Positions 13,201 through 24,300 of a stretch of 64,000 nucleotides of DNA are shown piece by piece. Numbering within the stretch: position 1 is the first letter of the stretch; every line of letters begins with the position of its first letter. Origin of the DNA: Branchiostoma floridae (lineage: Eukaryota > Chordata > Leptocardii > Amphioxiformes > Branchiostomatidae); assembly GCF_000003815.2 (NCBI RefSeq), contig NC_049990.1:3542145-3606144 (forward strand), read 5' to 3'. The position numbers and the translations under genes were made by a program. Below the pieces are notes generated by a model. The model saw nothing but the letters and a program-made list of their open reading frames with translations. It was not told the DNA's origin and made no database searches.

Positions 13201-16200
13201 AGCAGGCTAATTTAAGTTATTTGGTTGAGGCCAGGCAAAAGCTAGAAGATCGTACAGTCAAAACTATGGTTTAACTACCCAAGAAGACCACTCGGGACTG
13301 ACAAAATCTAGTCTACAATGTAAATGGACAGGTGGTCACTATAGACAGGAGTCTTAATGCTTGTATCAATGGGAAAAATTATCTAAAGGAAACACCAAGA
13401 AATTAAGTCACATAGGCCAGGCGGTCCTTATGCAGAGGTGGTCATCTGTACAGGTAAAAACAGAGGATAATGTGTGAGGATCAAAGGTTTTTATCAGAAC
13501 ACTGTCACCGGTAAGCCACCATTTGATGTAACTCACCAGTTCTTTACTGTCCTTACAAGGTTTATCAGGTCGAGGCCAGGCAACTGTTGGGTACAGTCAG
13601 AACCTGTGTAGTCAAAACTGCACAAGAAGACTACTTTTGGACCAATAATTTGAATCTGGCCTATGGGACAGGTGCTCTATAGACAGGATTGTATTGATGG
13701 AAAAAAATTATCTAAGGTCCACCAAGAAATGGTCACATTTCCAGGCAGTCCTTATGTAGAGGTGGCCATCTGTACAAGTAAAAACAGCGGATAATGTGTG
13801 TGGATCAAAGGTTTTTACCAGAACCACTTCACCGGTAAGCTGCCATTTGATGGAACACACCAGTTCTTTACTGTCCTTAGCAGGCTTTTCATAGCCTGGA
13901 ATCCAGTCGTGTTGTGCTTTGGTCGCTCTGCTTCCTTGCGAACACGTCTGGCATTCGTTAGCATTGGAACGATTGGTCCTTACGTCACTAATGCGGGAAA
14001 GATAGAAGTAGTGTTCCGTTCGATTACGAACTGTAAACATGATTCTGTGTGTTCGATTTCCACCTTGGTGGTGCTTCGCGAAGGGGGCTTGGAGCCAACA
14101 GCCAATCAGAAATCGCGCACATAAAGTGTGCGAATATTCAAATGCGGATCGTTCCAATGCTAACGAATGCCAGACGTACTGGCAGGAGCAGAGCGACCAA
14201 CGCACAGTACGGCTGGATTCCAGGCTAGGCTTTTCACGACGATGCCAGACAACTGTAGGGTACAATCAGAACTTGTGCACAGTAAAAACAGGACAGGGAG
14301 ATCTAGACCTCTCTGGGGACCATACTTTACTAGTAAATTTGGCCTATGTGGACATGTGGTCACTATAGACAAGAATCTCATTGCTTGGGGGAGTGGGAAA
14401 AATCATCCATGGTACCACCAAAACGTGGTCACACTAGCCATGTGGTCCTAATATGCTGCTTAAGGTGGTCATCTGTACAGGTAAAAACAGCGGATAATGT
14501 GTGTGGATCAAAGGTTTTTACCAGAACCACTTCAACGGTAAGCTGCCATTTCATGTAACACACCAGTTCTTTAGGGTCCTTAGCAGGCTTATGGTTTGTG
14601 AACTGTTAGAAAGAAGGTATAATCAGAAAACAGCACTTCCTTGTAAGTTGTAATATGTAACAAAAAAGCCCAGCCCATAATTTAAGTCTATTTTTTATTT
14701 TGCGATATGGAATGATATTTTGGCATATGTAAACCACAGTATCAGTGGTGAACCACTCATACCCAAGTTGTATTTACATAATTAACGTTAATATTCATAG
14801 AGCTACTTTAAATACATTCAAGAAGCTGTTTTAAGATCTGAAATTAAAGTTGTTGTTGTTGTTGTGTTCTCCAGGGGAGGAAAGATTTGCCTGACGGACC
14901 ATTTCAAGCCGCTGTGGGGAAGGAACGTCCCAAAGTTCGGTATAGCGCACGCCATGGCGTTAGGGGTAGGTTCTGATTTTCTGTGATACTAATGCACTGG
15001 TCACAACCATTTGAAGGATTCTGAAAGATACAGTACATATAATTTCAACCAGTGGCCAGATTGATGCTTGCCATTTGGAATACCATTCTTCCCCAATGAA
15101 ATTTTAAGTTGTACCTTGTTTTCGAGCTTAATTCAGTTTGGATAATTGATCAAAATATACTTCACTCTTGTTATCCTTGGACCAGTAAGCCCCAAAACGT
15201 GTGCACACCTGCTGTTATAACCTGTTCATTTTCTAATCAGTCCAAGATCTGGTCCACTGACTTTTTTCAGGTCCAGGTTTGTTGAAATGGTCCAACAAGA
15301 AAAAAGGATACCCACCCCTATTGATGCATGTCCATTATAACAAGACACATTACTGACTATATATAAAAGACTTGCATTTTGCAAATTGGCAACATCTTTA
15401 CACAAAGGCCACATGCAGTTCACAGTGAAATCCATGACCTTTCTTACCATTAGATATTTATAGGTCAGCCATTTTGGTTGAATTCTGGTAACCTTGTGCC
15501 ATAAGTTCATTTCCCCCTTTTCTTGGGTCATGGGGGTGCTGTACATATACAGTCATTGTGTCAATTATCTACAAATGTATGTGTGTTAATGGCTGGATTC
15601 CTACAAAGTTCCTTTCTGTATGTTTTTGCAGCACATTCAGTTAAGTTCAAGGTACATATGGGGAAGTGACATCTTTTACTCAGTCATTAAACCTAAAGTT
15701 CAGGACATACACCGGACAGAAACAGTAACAATAGGTTGTGAGCAAAGTTTCAATCATTTAGGGAAGTTTCAGTTTTACTCCCACACATGCAATGACTGCC
15801 ATATTCGGCTTACCATTGGTCCCCATCTTTTGGAGGCTTTTACGTTTTTATTGTATCAAAGAAAGGTTTGAAGTTGGCAAGTTTGCATTTCTTTTAGTCA
15901 GTGTGACCAAGGAGGTTAAAGAAAGACTTTCTTTAACCTCCTTGGTGTGACTATGATATAGTACCAAGTTAAAACTTTTTTTCCAAGAATCCAACACAAA
16001 AATTAGAGCATCAAATTTTGACTACTGTAATTATAATTCTGTGGTCTTCCTAAGAATTCAATTGACCAGTAACATAATACTTTGCAGACATGTGATGTCA
16101 GTAATCGGTCAGAAGTGCCGTAAGATTCTACTGCCTAACTTTTCTGTGATTGTTGCATGTATATCGTGAACTTTTACCAAGGGTTAACCATGTTTTTTCC

Positions 16201-16297
16201 CCTCATCCAGCTCGGACCATGGCTAGCAGTGGAGATTCCTGACCTGATTTCTAAGGGGCTCGTGCAACATAAAGATGATCAACAACAACAGAAGTAG
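7270..16297 (+). CDS. ufc1: Ubiquitin-fold modifier-conjugating enzyme 1 (UFC1), 6 exons
   Basis: Exons: 7270-7392, 7926-7993, 9097-9160, 12017-12093, 14875-14965, 16211-16297, with phases that join to 169 aa (human UFC1 has 167). It begins [20 protein letters not shown] and continues through [17 protein letters not shown], near-identical to the vertebrate protein. The catalytic cysteine lies in [14 protein letters not shown] at residue 116, the same number as in human. The C-terminus [13 protein letters not shown] is followed by a short His/Gln-rich tail ending in QQQQK, slightly longer than in human. UFC1 takes UFM1 from UBA5 as a thioester and passes it to UFL1 for transfer to ribosomal and ER-surface targets. 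All key residues are present and all donors and acceptors are GT/AG, so the gene looks intact. Introns 3-5 are loaded with transposons. Identity is certain. Confidence 0.97.
7785..7881. repeat. (CA)n microsatellite in ufc1 intron 1
   Basis: Imperfect CA dinucleotide tract about 45 bp before ufc1 exon 2. Cys/His-repeat reading frames over it are artefacts. Confidence 0.9.
8785..8990 (-). mobile_element. LINE 3' tail in ufc1 intron 2
   Basis: On the minus strand the segment ends ...CAACAAATAAACCATTCACTCATTCATTC, a UTR closing in a tetranucleotide repeat as LINE tails do here. Confidence 0.4.
9651..9853. mobile_element. Foldback DNA transposon, 75-bp arms, 9-bp target duplication
   Basis: The arms begin TACTCTCCAAGCAGAGGTTA and are inverted copies over about 75 bp, leaving a ~50-bp centre. 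The flanks are the direct repeat CCTAAATAC (9642-9650 and 9854-9862). Long terminal inverted repeats with a 9-bp duplication fit a non-autonomous Mutator-like element. It lies in ufc1 intron 3. Confidence 0.85.
10946..11298. mobile_element. hAT-type MITE, 8-bp target duplication
   Basis: Termini CAGGGCTCTAGCCAG and its inverse are flanked by CTGTGCAG on both sides (10938-10945, 11299-11306). The 353-bp interior has no ORF and is rich in CCGTCA/TGACGG motifs. The terminus and 8-bp duplication fit hAT elements. Intron 3 of ufc1. Confidence 0.85.
12180..14600. repeat. Array of ~340-bp repeats in ufc1 intron 4
   Basis: At least six copies of a unit share 'gatcaaaggtttttaccag', 'gccatttgatggaacacac' and 'ggtggtcactatagacagga'. 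The marker 'ggataatgtgtg' recurs near 12430, 12770, 13110, 13460, 13790 and 14495, a spacing of about 330-350 bp except the last, which is stretched by the insertion at 13892-14227. Related fragments lie at 52870-53000 and 53690-53760, so the unit is also dispersed. Confidence 0.85.
13892..14227. mobile_element. Foldback element inside the intron-4 array, 9-bp target duplication
   Basis: Termini TAGCCTGGAATCCAG and inverse, arms of about 80 bp (13892-13974, 14147-14227), flanked by GGCTTTTCA (13883-13891 and 14228-14236). It interrupts one array unit, so it is younger than that array copy. It resembles a non-autonomous Mutator-like element. Confidence 0.85.
15170..15310. mobile_element. Fragment of the hAT MITE family seen at 26190 and 26769
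   Basis: It contains 'gtccaagatctggtccactgacttttttcaggtcc' and ends 'atacccacccctat', matching one end of the 26.2-27.2 kb elements. The other end is missing. ufc1 intron 5. Confidence 0.6.
15905..15945. repeat. Perfect short palindrome
   Basis: CCAAGGAGGTTAAAGAAAG is followed by its inverse almost without a loop. The same 'aacctccttgg' terminus appears at 41570-41610, so this is probably the remnant of a small inverted-repeat element. Confidence 0.6.
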
Positions 16298-16622
16298 ACG
16301 TCACCATAACTTTATAATGTCAAAACGCGCAGTAATACATAAATTCTGATATTATGTCTATTTTGTAAGTTTTCTTATGTTAGCCCCCTCATTACACATG
16401 TTATTGCCACTTTTATGACTTGTTTTTAAGTTCAAAACACTGGCAGTAATAGATAGATTCTGATATTATGTCTATTTCTTATCTGAACTTATCCCCCTTT
16501 TTACACCTGTAATTATCACTTCATTGTAGTCCTACCAGCCTGCTACTTACAGAGAATCTCTTATGTACTATATATACATGTATCATGTCTTCTACAAGAT
16601 AATGTTAACTAGTCATGATTTT

Positions 16623-16989
16623 TACCTCCATGAAATGTCATGGAGGTTATATTTTCTGTAATGTGTCTCTGTCTGTGAACAAGATTACTCAAGAACGGCT
16701 GGATGGATTTGTTTCATTCTTGTTGTGTTGGTAGGGTGTGATGAAAGCTCGAATCAATGAGATTTTGGGCGCCGTATCTGTCGTTATAATTGATGTAATA
16801 ATATCAGAAATCACCCCTATATCTGCGATATATTGGAACAGGCATCGTGCTTTAAGTGTTTGTTAACGGGCTTAGCTCCAATCAGATAACCATAACAGTA
16901 ATACTCTCAAATACAACTGACCATCAACATACATAACATCCACAAAAAGCAATGAATATTTCATGGAGGTATGAGGTCCCCGAACTCTA
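16623..16989 (+). mobile_element. Short copy of hairpin-ended element (family R)
   Basis: Starts with the hairpin TACCTCCATGAAATGTCATG..., carries 'caagaacggctggatggat' and 'ttggtagggtgtgatgaaag', and ends 'ggaggtatgaggtccccgaactcta'. It is a 367-bp deleted version of the ~1.07-kb copies at 34820-35883 and 49946-51019. Confidence 0.8.
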
Positions 16990-17216
16990 TTTACAAGCTA
17001 CTTTGTGAGTCTGTTACCAGAATAGACCTTCCAAGAACGAAGCATGTTTACATCAATTTTGGAACTATGTTGACAGTCGACAATAAAAACATGAACACAA
17101 AAAGTTCCTCTGTGATGTTAACTGACATAGAAGAAGTTCTTTTAAAATTTGTAACGTTACTCAATAGCTCTTACCAAGGACGTTGCTCTTACCAACAAGC
17201 TTTCAGTCCTCTGACC

Positions 17217-17387
17217 TAATCTCCAAGCAGATCTTGTGGTGGCATAAGATAGTATCAAAAGCTGGGGAAGGAGTGCAGCTGACAGAGGAGTTTTATTCCA
17301 CCGTGAAGGAATGAAACTATTCTGCCGGCTAAACTTTTCCAGCTTATGATACTATCTTATGCCACCACAAGATCTGCTTGGAGATTA
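17217..17387. mobile_element. Foldback element, 8-bp target duplication
   Basis: Arms of about 48 bp start TAATCTCCAAGCAGATC and are flanked by CTCTGACC (17209-17216, 17388-17395). The terminus is close to that of the element at 9651-9853, though the arms then differ. Confidence 0.85.
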
Positions 17388-17679
17388 CTCTGACCCTTCT
17401 CAAGTTCAAATGAAGCCTAAGTCACATGGCATGATCTGAAAGGAAGGGTGACATCAGTAATGGATCAAAGGGGCCCGGCAGTAAGTATTGGCCCCTGTCT
17501 CGGTTGAGGGTTCTAATGTAGCTTATACTTGTTAATGTAGATAACCTTATTCACTCCTCGACCCGCAACCCCACATCCAAAGCAAGTGAAATAAATTAAT
17601 AAATATTACAATACAATAATGCGGATTCTTTTGTCTCCGCCAGACTGTATGCAGCATGTTCTGTATATGCTGGACCCTC

Positions 17680-17822
17680 TTGGATACAGTAGAAGCCGCA
17701 CACCCCATTTGCCAGTGCATTTCGTTCAATTATCCAAATGGTGCAACAAAGCGAAGATATTAAGCTGGATCCCACCAGCATGGGATTTTGTGCAATAAAA
17801 GAAGTTTGCATTTATCCTACTG
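17680..17822. mobile_element. MITE related to 19465-19638 (probable)
   Basis: Begins 'acagtagaagccgcacacccc' and ends 'tttatcctactgta', with 'caattatcc' and 'gtgcaacaaagcgaag' inside, shared with the copy near 63376-63560. Degenerate. Confidence 0.5.
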
Positions 17823-18381
17823 TATTTGGAAATCAACTTATATGTTGAAGGGGCAACTCAGTTGTCATAGTATGCAATAAATAAGTGATTATTGTTTATT
17901 TCCCAAAAAGCTACACGTATGAAAGATGCTGAAGGAAAACGACAATTATTAACAATGAGATATTCACCAGTCACCGCAGATCACCACACTCCAATATGTT
18001 GGACGTAGAAAATCATCACTCCCCACACCCCTCTACTCTAGTTTTGGTACATTCCTACCTTGGAAATTGAATAGCTGGGACACAAATTGGCTGCTATGTT
18101 CAGTCACACTTCGTACATTCACAAAGTAGCGCTTCCTGTGGATAGATATGGCTAGATTGGCATTCTAAGATTTTTAACGAGTTTCAAAGTGAATTGTTAC
18201 TAAGATGCAGTGTTACTCTAATAGCTTTGAACCCTTAGGTGATTAAATGAGTGTAATTCTGACTACGAATCGTTCCGATCCGAATAAGATGCTAGCAACA
18301 ACCTAGTAGTTTCGCACGAAAATCAAAGCGTGGACTCTTCTCGACGAAAAGTAGCGAATAAACCAGACTCAAGAGGCGGAA

Positions 18382-21300
18382 ATGGAAGGACGACAGCCTT
18401 CTCAAGATGCTAGAGCATCTCCGGTACAGCTACTTCTCAAAACGGAGGACCCCTTTGACCTGAATTTGACAGGTAAAGACTGCGAAAAAAAATTATGCTA
18501 GCACATGGCGTCTAGTCTTCAACCAAGTGTTGCAAAATTTATATAATAATAATAATAATAATCACCAGGTGTATTTTGCCAGCCAGTAGGTACCCATTAT
18601 GAGTAATGAGGCTGATTAACGTGGTATATCGAATCGGATAGAACCTTTCGCTATTCTTAGAGCTTCAATTCGCTGATTTGTAACTGTTTTCAGAAAATAC
18701 AAGAGTAAAAGGTAAGAATATATGTATAAAAGTTTATTGATAGGGGCTTTTCCCTTGTCATATGTTGACCGAGCTTCAGCGACGTTGTTGTTTTGATTTT
18801 GGACAGAAGTGGGGAAAGCCCCACGCGTTGCTCTCACGTTGCGTAGATTCAAAACAGATGTTCACCCCATCTCCCGATCTCTCCTCCTCATTCTCTCAGT
18901 CTCACCCCTGTCTCTCTCTCTTTCTTCTATATACTGGTCAGTTTGTTTTTGTGACCAGTATTTTTACAGAGTCCTATGAACCTGGGAAAGTTAGAAAGTC
19001 AAGTTGCAAATTATCCAGTTTCCACAAAACAAAGATGTCTACTCTACTCTACTCTATAATGTCCACCCCAAAGAGATTTAACTCTTGAACTTTATCATGT
19101 ATATTTGTCCTGATCTTTCCAAGATTCTATGTGAACGTAGTGAACTTGTTTAATTCACCGTTAATTGTAGCTGAATTTACCACAAGGCTTATAATGTCAG
19201 GATCCCCCATGCATACTGTCTTAACTGAATCGACCGGGGTTCGATTCCCGTTGTTGGAACCAGTGAAACAACTAGAGAGGCGAGTAGGAACAGAAAGAAG
19301 CAAATCCTGACTCCCTGGATTTGAACCCGCGCCGATCCGGGACCACAAGATCACAAGCCCAGACACTTAACTGTTCGGCAAGAAGGCTTAAAGCCGCTTG
19401 GCATGGTCAGATTAGCAGTTTAGCAGTCCTCGATCCCCACTGTTATGATTAAACTTTTAAAGTACAGCGGAAGCCAGTTAATTGCACGTCAGATAAACGC
19501 ACGCTTCGGTCAATTGCACAGAATCCCCAAATCCTGTGGTGGTGCGGTCATACTGGGTAACTTCGCATTATTGCACACACCAGATAATTGCACAGAATTC
19601 GCTGGCCAATTGGGTGTGCAATTAAGCGGCTTTCACTGTATTACAAAATGAATGCTCTTAATTTAACCCAAGACAGCCGCCCGTCCGTGGGAGACTGGGG
19701 TCTGGACGCTGCAGGAGTCTTCTTCCTACCTGTCACCTGGGACAGGAGTTACACGCACCTGTGCAGCATCTTCACAGCTTTCAAGGTCTGGAGACACAGC
19801 TTAAGATTGCGAAAGTGAAAGTTCACATATCTTAAGATAACAAAAGGGAAAGTTCACTTGTTTTAAGATAGCAAAAGTGAAAGTTCATTTATCTTAAGAT
19901 GCCCATACAGGCCATACTAGATCTAGTAGATGGCAAACATTTTTCTGCAGGTTACTCTAGAAGATTAAGATCTTTAGAGTTTCTCTGTTATCATTCTACC
20001 CCCATGCCAATTTCTTTCATTTGACTCAAAAATGTACTTGCCCAGGACAATCGGGGTAGTGGACTTGTCCAACCCTATGGTCTCTGCTTGTTTGTCCTGA
20101 ATCTTAGGAGGCGACTGGTGATAGGAAGAACCCAAAAGCCAGGCTGGAATTCCCCAGCTCCCTGTCCATAGAAGACCGAGGTGATGTGCAAGGCACTGCA
20201 AGGAATTTTGGACTGGGAGCAAACAGCAGTGGAATTGGGAAGGAGGTCTGGTGGCCTTTTGATTAGTCTATGTGTGTGTGTGTGTGTGTGTCTGTGTGTG
20301 TGTCTGTACAGTATGTGTGTGTGTTTGTGTGTGTTTGTGTGTGTGCATGGTTGTGTGTGTTTGTGTGTAAGCATGTGTGTGTTTGTGTGTGTGTGTGTAT
20401 ACGCGCTTGTATGTGTGTATGCCCGTGCGCGCATGTGTGTGAGTATGCGCGTGTGCGCGCGCGTGTGTGTGTATGTGCACGTGCATGGGTACAGCAGAAT
20501 TTTGAAGGGCCCCTGCAGCTTTTTATAAGTGTGGTAATTTAATTCTTTTGTGCTCTCACTGAACTAGTATGGTTCTGTTCCTTAAATCTGCTTTGAAATT
20601 GCAGCGTTTCCTGACCATCTACACTTCCTCGAACCAAGCCAAGAAAGCTAAGGACGCTCTGAACAAAGCCCAGAAAGGGAAGCGCCTCACCCCCCAGCAG
20701 GAGAAGGAGGCCATGGACATGTGGAGATGCTGGCAGGCTGTCGGTGGGGAGGGCAGGAAGGTACTGTAGCTGCATCTTACAGATGGCTGTCTTCAGCTTT
20801 AGATTTTTTTCTGCCCCACTCATTGGGAGTTCATATTGTTAATTTACAATCTATGTTAAATCTGCCATTTTAAGCCTAGGAAAAAACATTTTCATAAATT
20901 TTTTTTCTCATCCCAACAAGCAAGTTTCCGTCCCGGGACGGAAGGACAGGTCCTGGAGACAGCACTTATCATATAATATGTACATATGAGCAATTTTCTT
21001 AGTTCAAATTCTGGTGGACATGTACCTGTTTGATTTGTGTTTTGCCACAGTTCAGTCAGAAGGAGGTACTTGAGATGGTGTGTACAGGCCAGGTGGACCC
21101 GGAGCTGAGAGATGTGTACCCGAGGTGGCTGCGAGCAGGGAAACCTGACAGGAATGTGCCTACAGCCAGACAGGGACCACGGACATCTCAGGAACTCTTT
21201 GGTTGTTGTTTTTATTTTATTTTATAGGTCTGGCAGTTTGGCACGAACTTTTCCGTAAACCCTTTTCTGCTAGGAGGAAGAAAGAAAAAGAACACACCAG

Positions 21301-24300
21301 CAAATACAAAATGTTTTCTCCTTTGGAAAAACATTTAATAACAAAGTTAAAGTTATAGCTTAATGAAGGATAGGCATCCAATTATTAGCATAAGCCAATT
21401 AATTGTTAATGTACTGTATGTCCTGTAACAATTGCCCTGTAACAATTTTCTTTTGTTCTGTTTATGTGCTAGATAACATACAGTGGCTGAAACCTGAGTC
21501 AGGACAGGTGGGACAGGTGTTTTACAATAAGGTACACCTGTCGGAGTCAGGAGCACCACCAGGTGTGAAAGACAGGTGAGCGACTAAAACTAGCATCATC
21601 AGTAGTATTGTACAACAGAATTTAATCTCTCAAGTAATTTAAAAGTTACGTTTTCATTCAACTTATTGCACAAGCAATGTCTTTCACCCAGAATGATACC
21701 AGTACATATACATTTACAAGTTATACCTCTGTTACAGGTACAAGAAAGCATACAGTGTATTCAATAATAGAGAAGAAGTTTATTGCAAGTTCGTGCCCGA
21801 GGGCAAATTGCAAGTACATGGCATAAACATAGTAGATATATACAAGTAACAATGGACAGTTATGAACAATATTCTACTCTAATACTAGTGTTGGCTATTT
21901 CTAAATAGGTTGGGTTTGACTTCTTTTTTGGAAGCAGAGGGAGACGAAAAGACCCACTTTTTCTAAAATTTGTGGGTTCTGCAATTTCAAGAGAAAAGTG
22001 GCTTTTTGTTCGTCTGTCAATGTGGGGAAGTTGGGATAAGTCTATATAATAATAGTAGTACATGTAGTTTAGCTGCATCCCTAGTCCTCCCTCCATCTGT
22101 CCTTTGGATGGTGGAGTCAGCATCTGTACATTTTGTATGAGCGAGCTTCAGGCATGTAAAAGAGCCCAACACACTTTTTAGAAGAGTAGTGACCAACCCG
22201 ATGTGCAGCCTTACCTTTAGTGCATAATAACGTATAATAATATGTCACTTGCATGTTCTGTTCCCAGCTATTGGACCCCAGAAGCCAGGGGTTCCACCCG
22301 GGTGCTGTCCCATGCGGAGGCAATGCCGACCCACGGCTTAACCCACGCTCTAGTCTGCACCAGTCAAGTGTTGGACTCCTACATTCTCAACTTCTTCCCA
22401 CCTTCTGTGGCACTCTCTGTCGTCTGCCCTGCTGTAAGTGACTTTTTTTTTACTTTCTCCAAGAAGGTGATGTTTTGGGGTGGGTGTGTCTCTTGTGTGT
22501 GTGTGTAACAGGATAACTTGAAAATGCCAAGATGGATTGTCTTGATACTACATACTACATGTAAACCTCTTCCCACCTTCCGTGGCAATCTCTGTCGTGT
22601 GCCCTGCTGTGACTTTTTAAAATCAAATTCAAGCCTGGTTTTGCCATCATTTGATAATGAACATTTTCCTATTCAAAGATAAAGGTACACTTGACACAGT
22701 TTGCTAACCTATTTTCAGGATGATTTTTGCATGATCATGATAAGGTCACACTTATGTCAATTTCTTGGGTCTTGGATTCAAATGTACCATTCAGGATATA
22801 AATCTACCTCAAAATACTCTGTTGTGAGTTTCCTTACTTTCACTGTTAGGTTAGGTTTGGTTTGGTATAGGTTTCCATTAGTGACTGTTATGTCACTATT
22901 CTTCCGGGAGTCTGGGTGATTTGTAGATAATCACCAACTCTAGACAGAACAATTTGCACCATCGCACATCGCACCATGGCATGTGTGGTAGGTTCTTTAA
23001 AACATGCGTGGGATGTGGCTCTCCCCAAACACTGTAGTGGTCCAGGGCTATGGAAATGGAGATGGGCACTGCCTGATGCACTTCTCGGTGTGAAAGGGAC
23101 TTTGATTAGCTTTTACTTTCGTTTGTGCCCCCAGGACAGCAGTTCTCCTCCCTTGGCACACAGAACAATGCTACAGTGTCCCCACCACCCAGCAGACAGT
23201 ACCGTGATGGACTCCCCTTGTGACTGTGCTGATAAGCGTCAGGTGGACGTCATCCACCCCAAAAACTCACGCAGACTCCACGCCAACTTCTGTGTCCTGC
23301 GGTAAGGCCAGCAGCATTTGAAACACTGTAGTAGAGCTTAGACAAGCTTAGTCTATAACTTGTTATGCATGCAGACACTTCTAGAGACATCCGTGAATTG
23401 CTTTAATCAGGTTGGTACATTAGTGAGTAAAGACACTCTTTCCACACAACCACAACTTTATTTTCACTGATGTTTCAGTGACCGTCTGTCACTTTCCTCA
23501 GGGCAAATCTGACTGGTCACATTGTAACTGTACTACATCTGTAAGCAGCAACACTTATTGATGTGGTACAATGTGAACCAGTCAGACTTGCCCTGAGGTC
23601 ACCAAAACGTTGGTGTAAATAAAGTTGTGGTTGTGTAGAAAGTACTCTTCTAGAGACACTTTTAGTAAACTGTTGATCGGTACGTATGCCTAACTTTCTT
23701 CCAACACAAATTGAAAAGTACACACGGATCAAATTGACCACCGTCGCCTTCTTCAGGATCAATACAGATGAGCTTCCATGATAACTGTTCATGGGTGTTT
23801 GGTCACAGAAGGTTTCTCTAATGAAAGCATCTCTCTCTCCTGCATTTAGTATAATATCACCCTGTCTACCTCCCAGGTATGAAGCCCATGTGCGGCTGGT
23901 GGTGACCTCTGCCCCCTTCAGCGAGCAGGGCTGGACCAGGCAGGGTCAGCTGGGGTGGTTCTGTGACCTTCCCCTCTCCTTTACTCCTGAGGTCACACAA
24001 CAGGCGGGCTACTGGGCAGGTGGGTGGCTGGTGGTCAGGCTTTTAGCCAGGGATGCGGCCGTGTGTCTTTTGGATGCGCTGTTCTAAAACTGATAAGAAA
24101 TTGTTAAGAAAATTTGTTTCCCATATACACAAAAAGTAATACAGACATTTGGTAAATAACAGGTACAATCTTCCTTTGCAGTTTGCTCATTAGCTACAGA
24201 AAATTGATCAATAATAATGATAATAGAAAACAAGGGACTTATCAAGCCTTGATAAATGATATACATAACAAGGGTAGCAACAAAAAGTATAACTTAGGCC

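Larger units (their letters stand above)
16298..18381. other. Intergenic interval ufc1 to TDP1-like gene
   Basis: Contains the short element 16623-16989, the foldback 17217-17387 and a MITE at 17680-17822. No extra exon is supported. Confidence 0.6.

Noticed and set aside
13708-14451. Frames of up to 185 codons on both strands
   Set aside because: They cross a foldback element and the ~340-bp intron repeats, and similar frames occur on both strands.
19235-19390. tRNA gene
   Set aside because: Has box-like motifs but no proper acceptor stem or anticodon arm; listed as a SINE head.
20075-20542. Cys/Val- and His/Thr-rich frames over the TG tract
   Set aside because: Pure dinucleotide-repeat translation.
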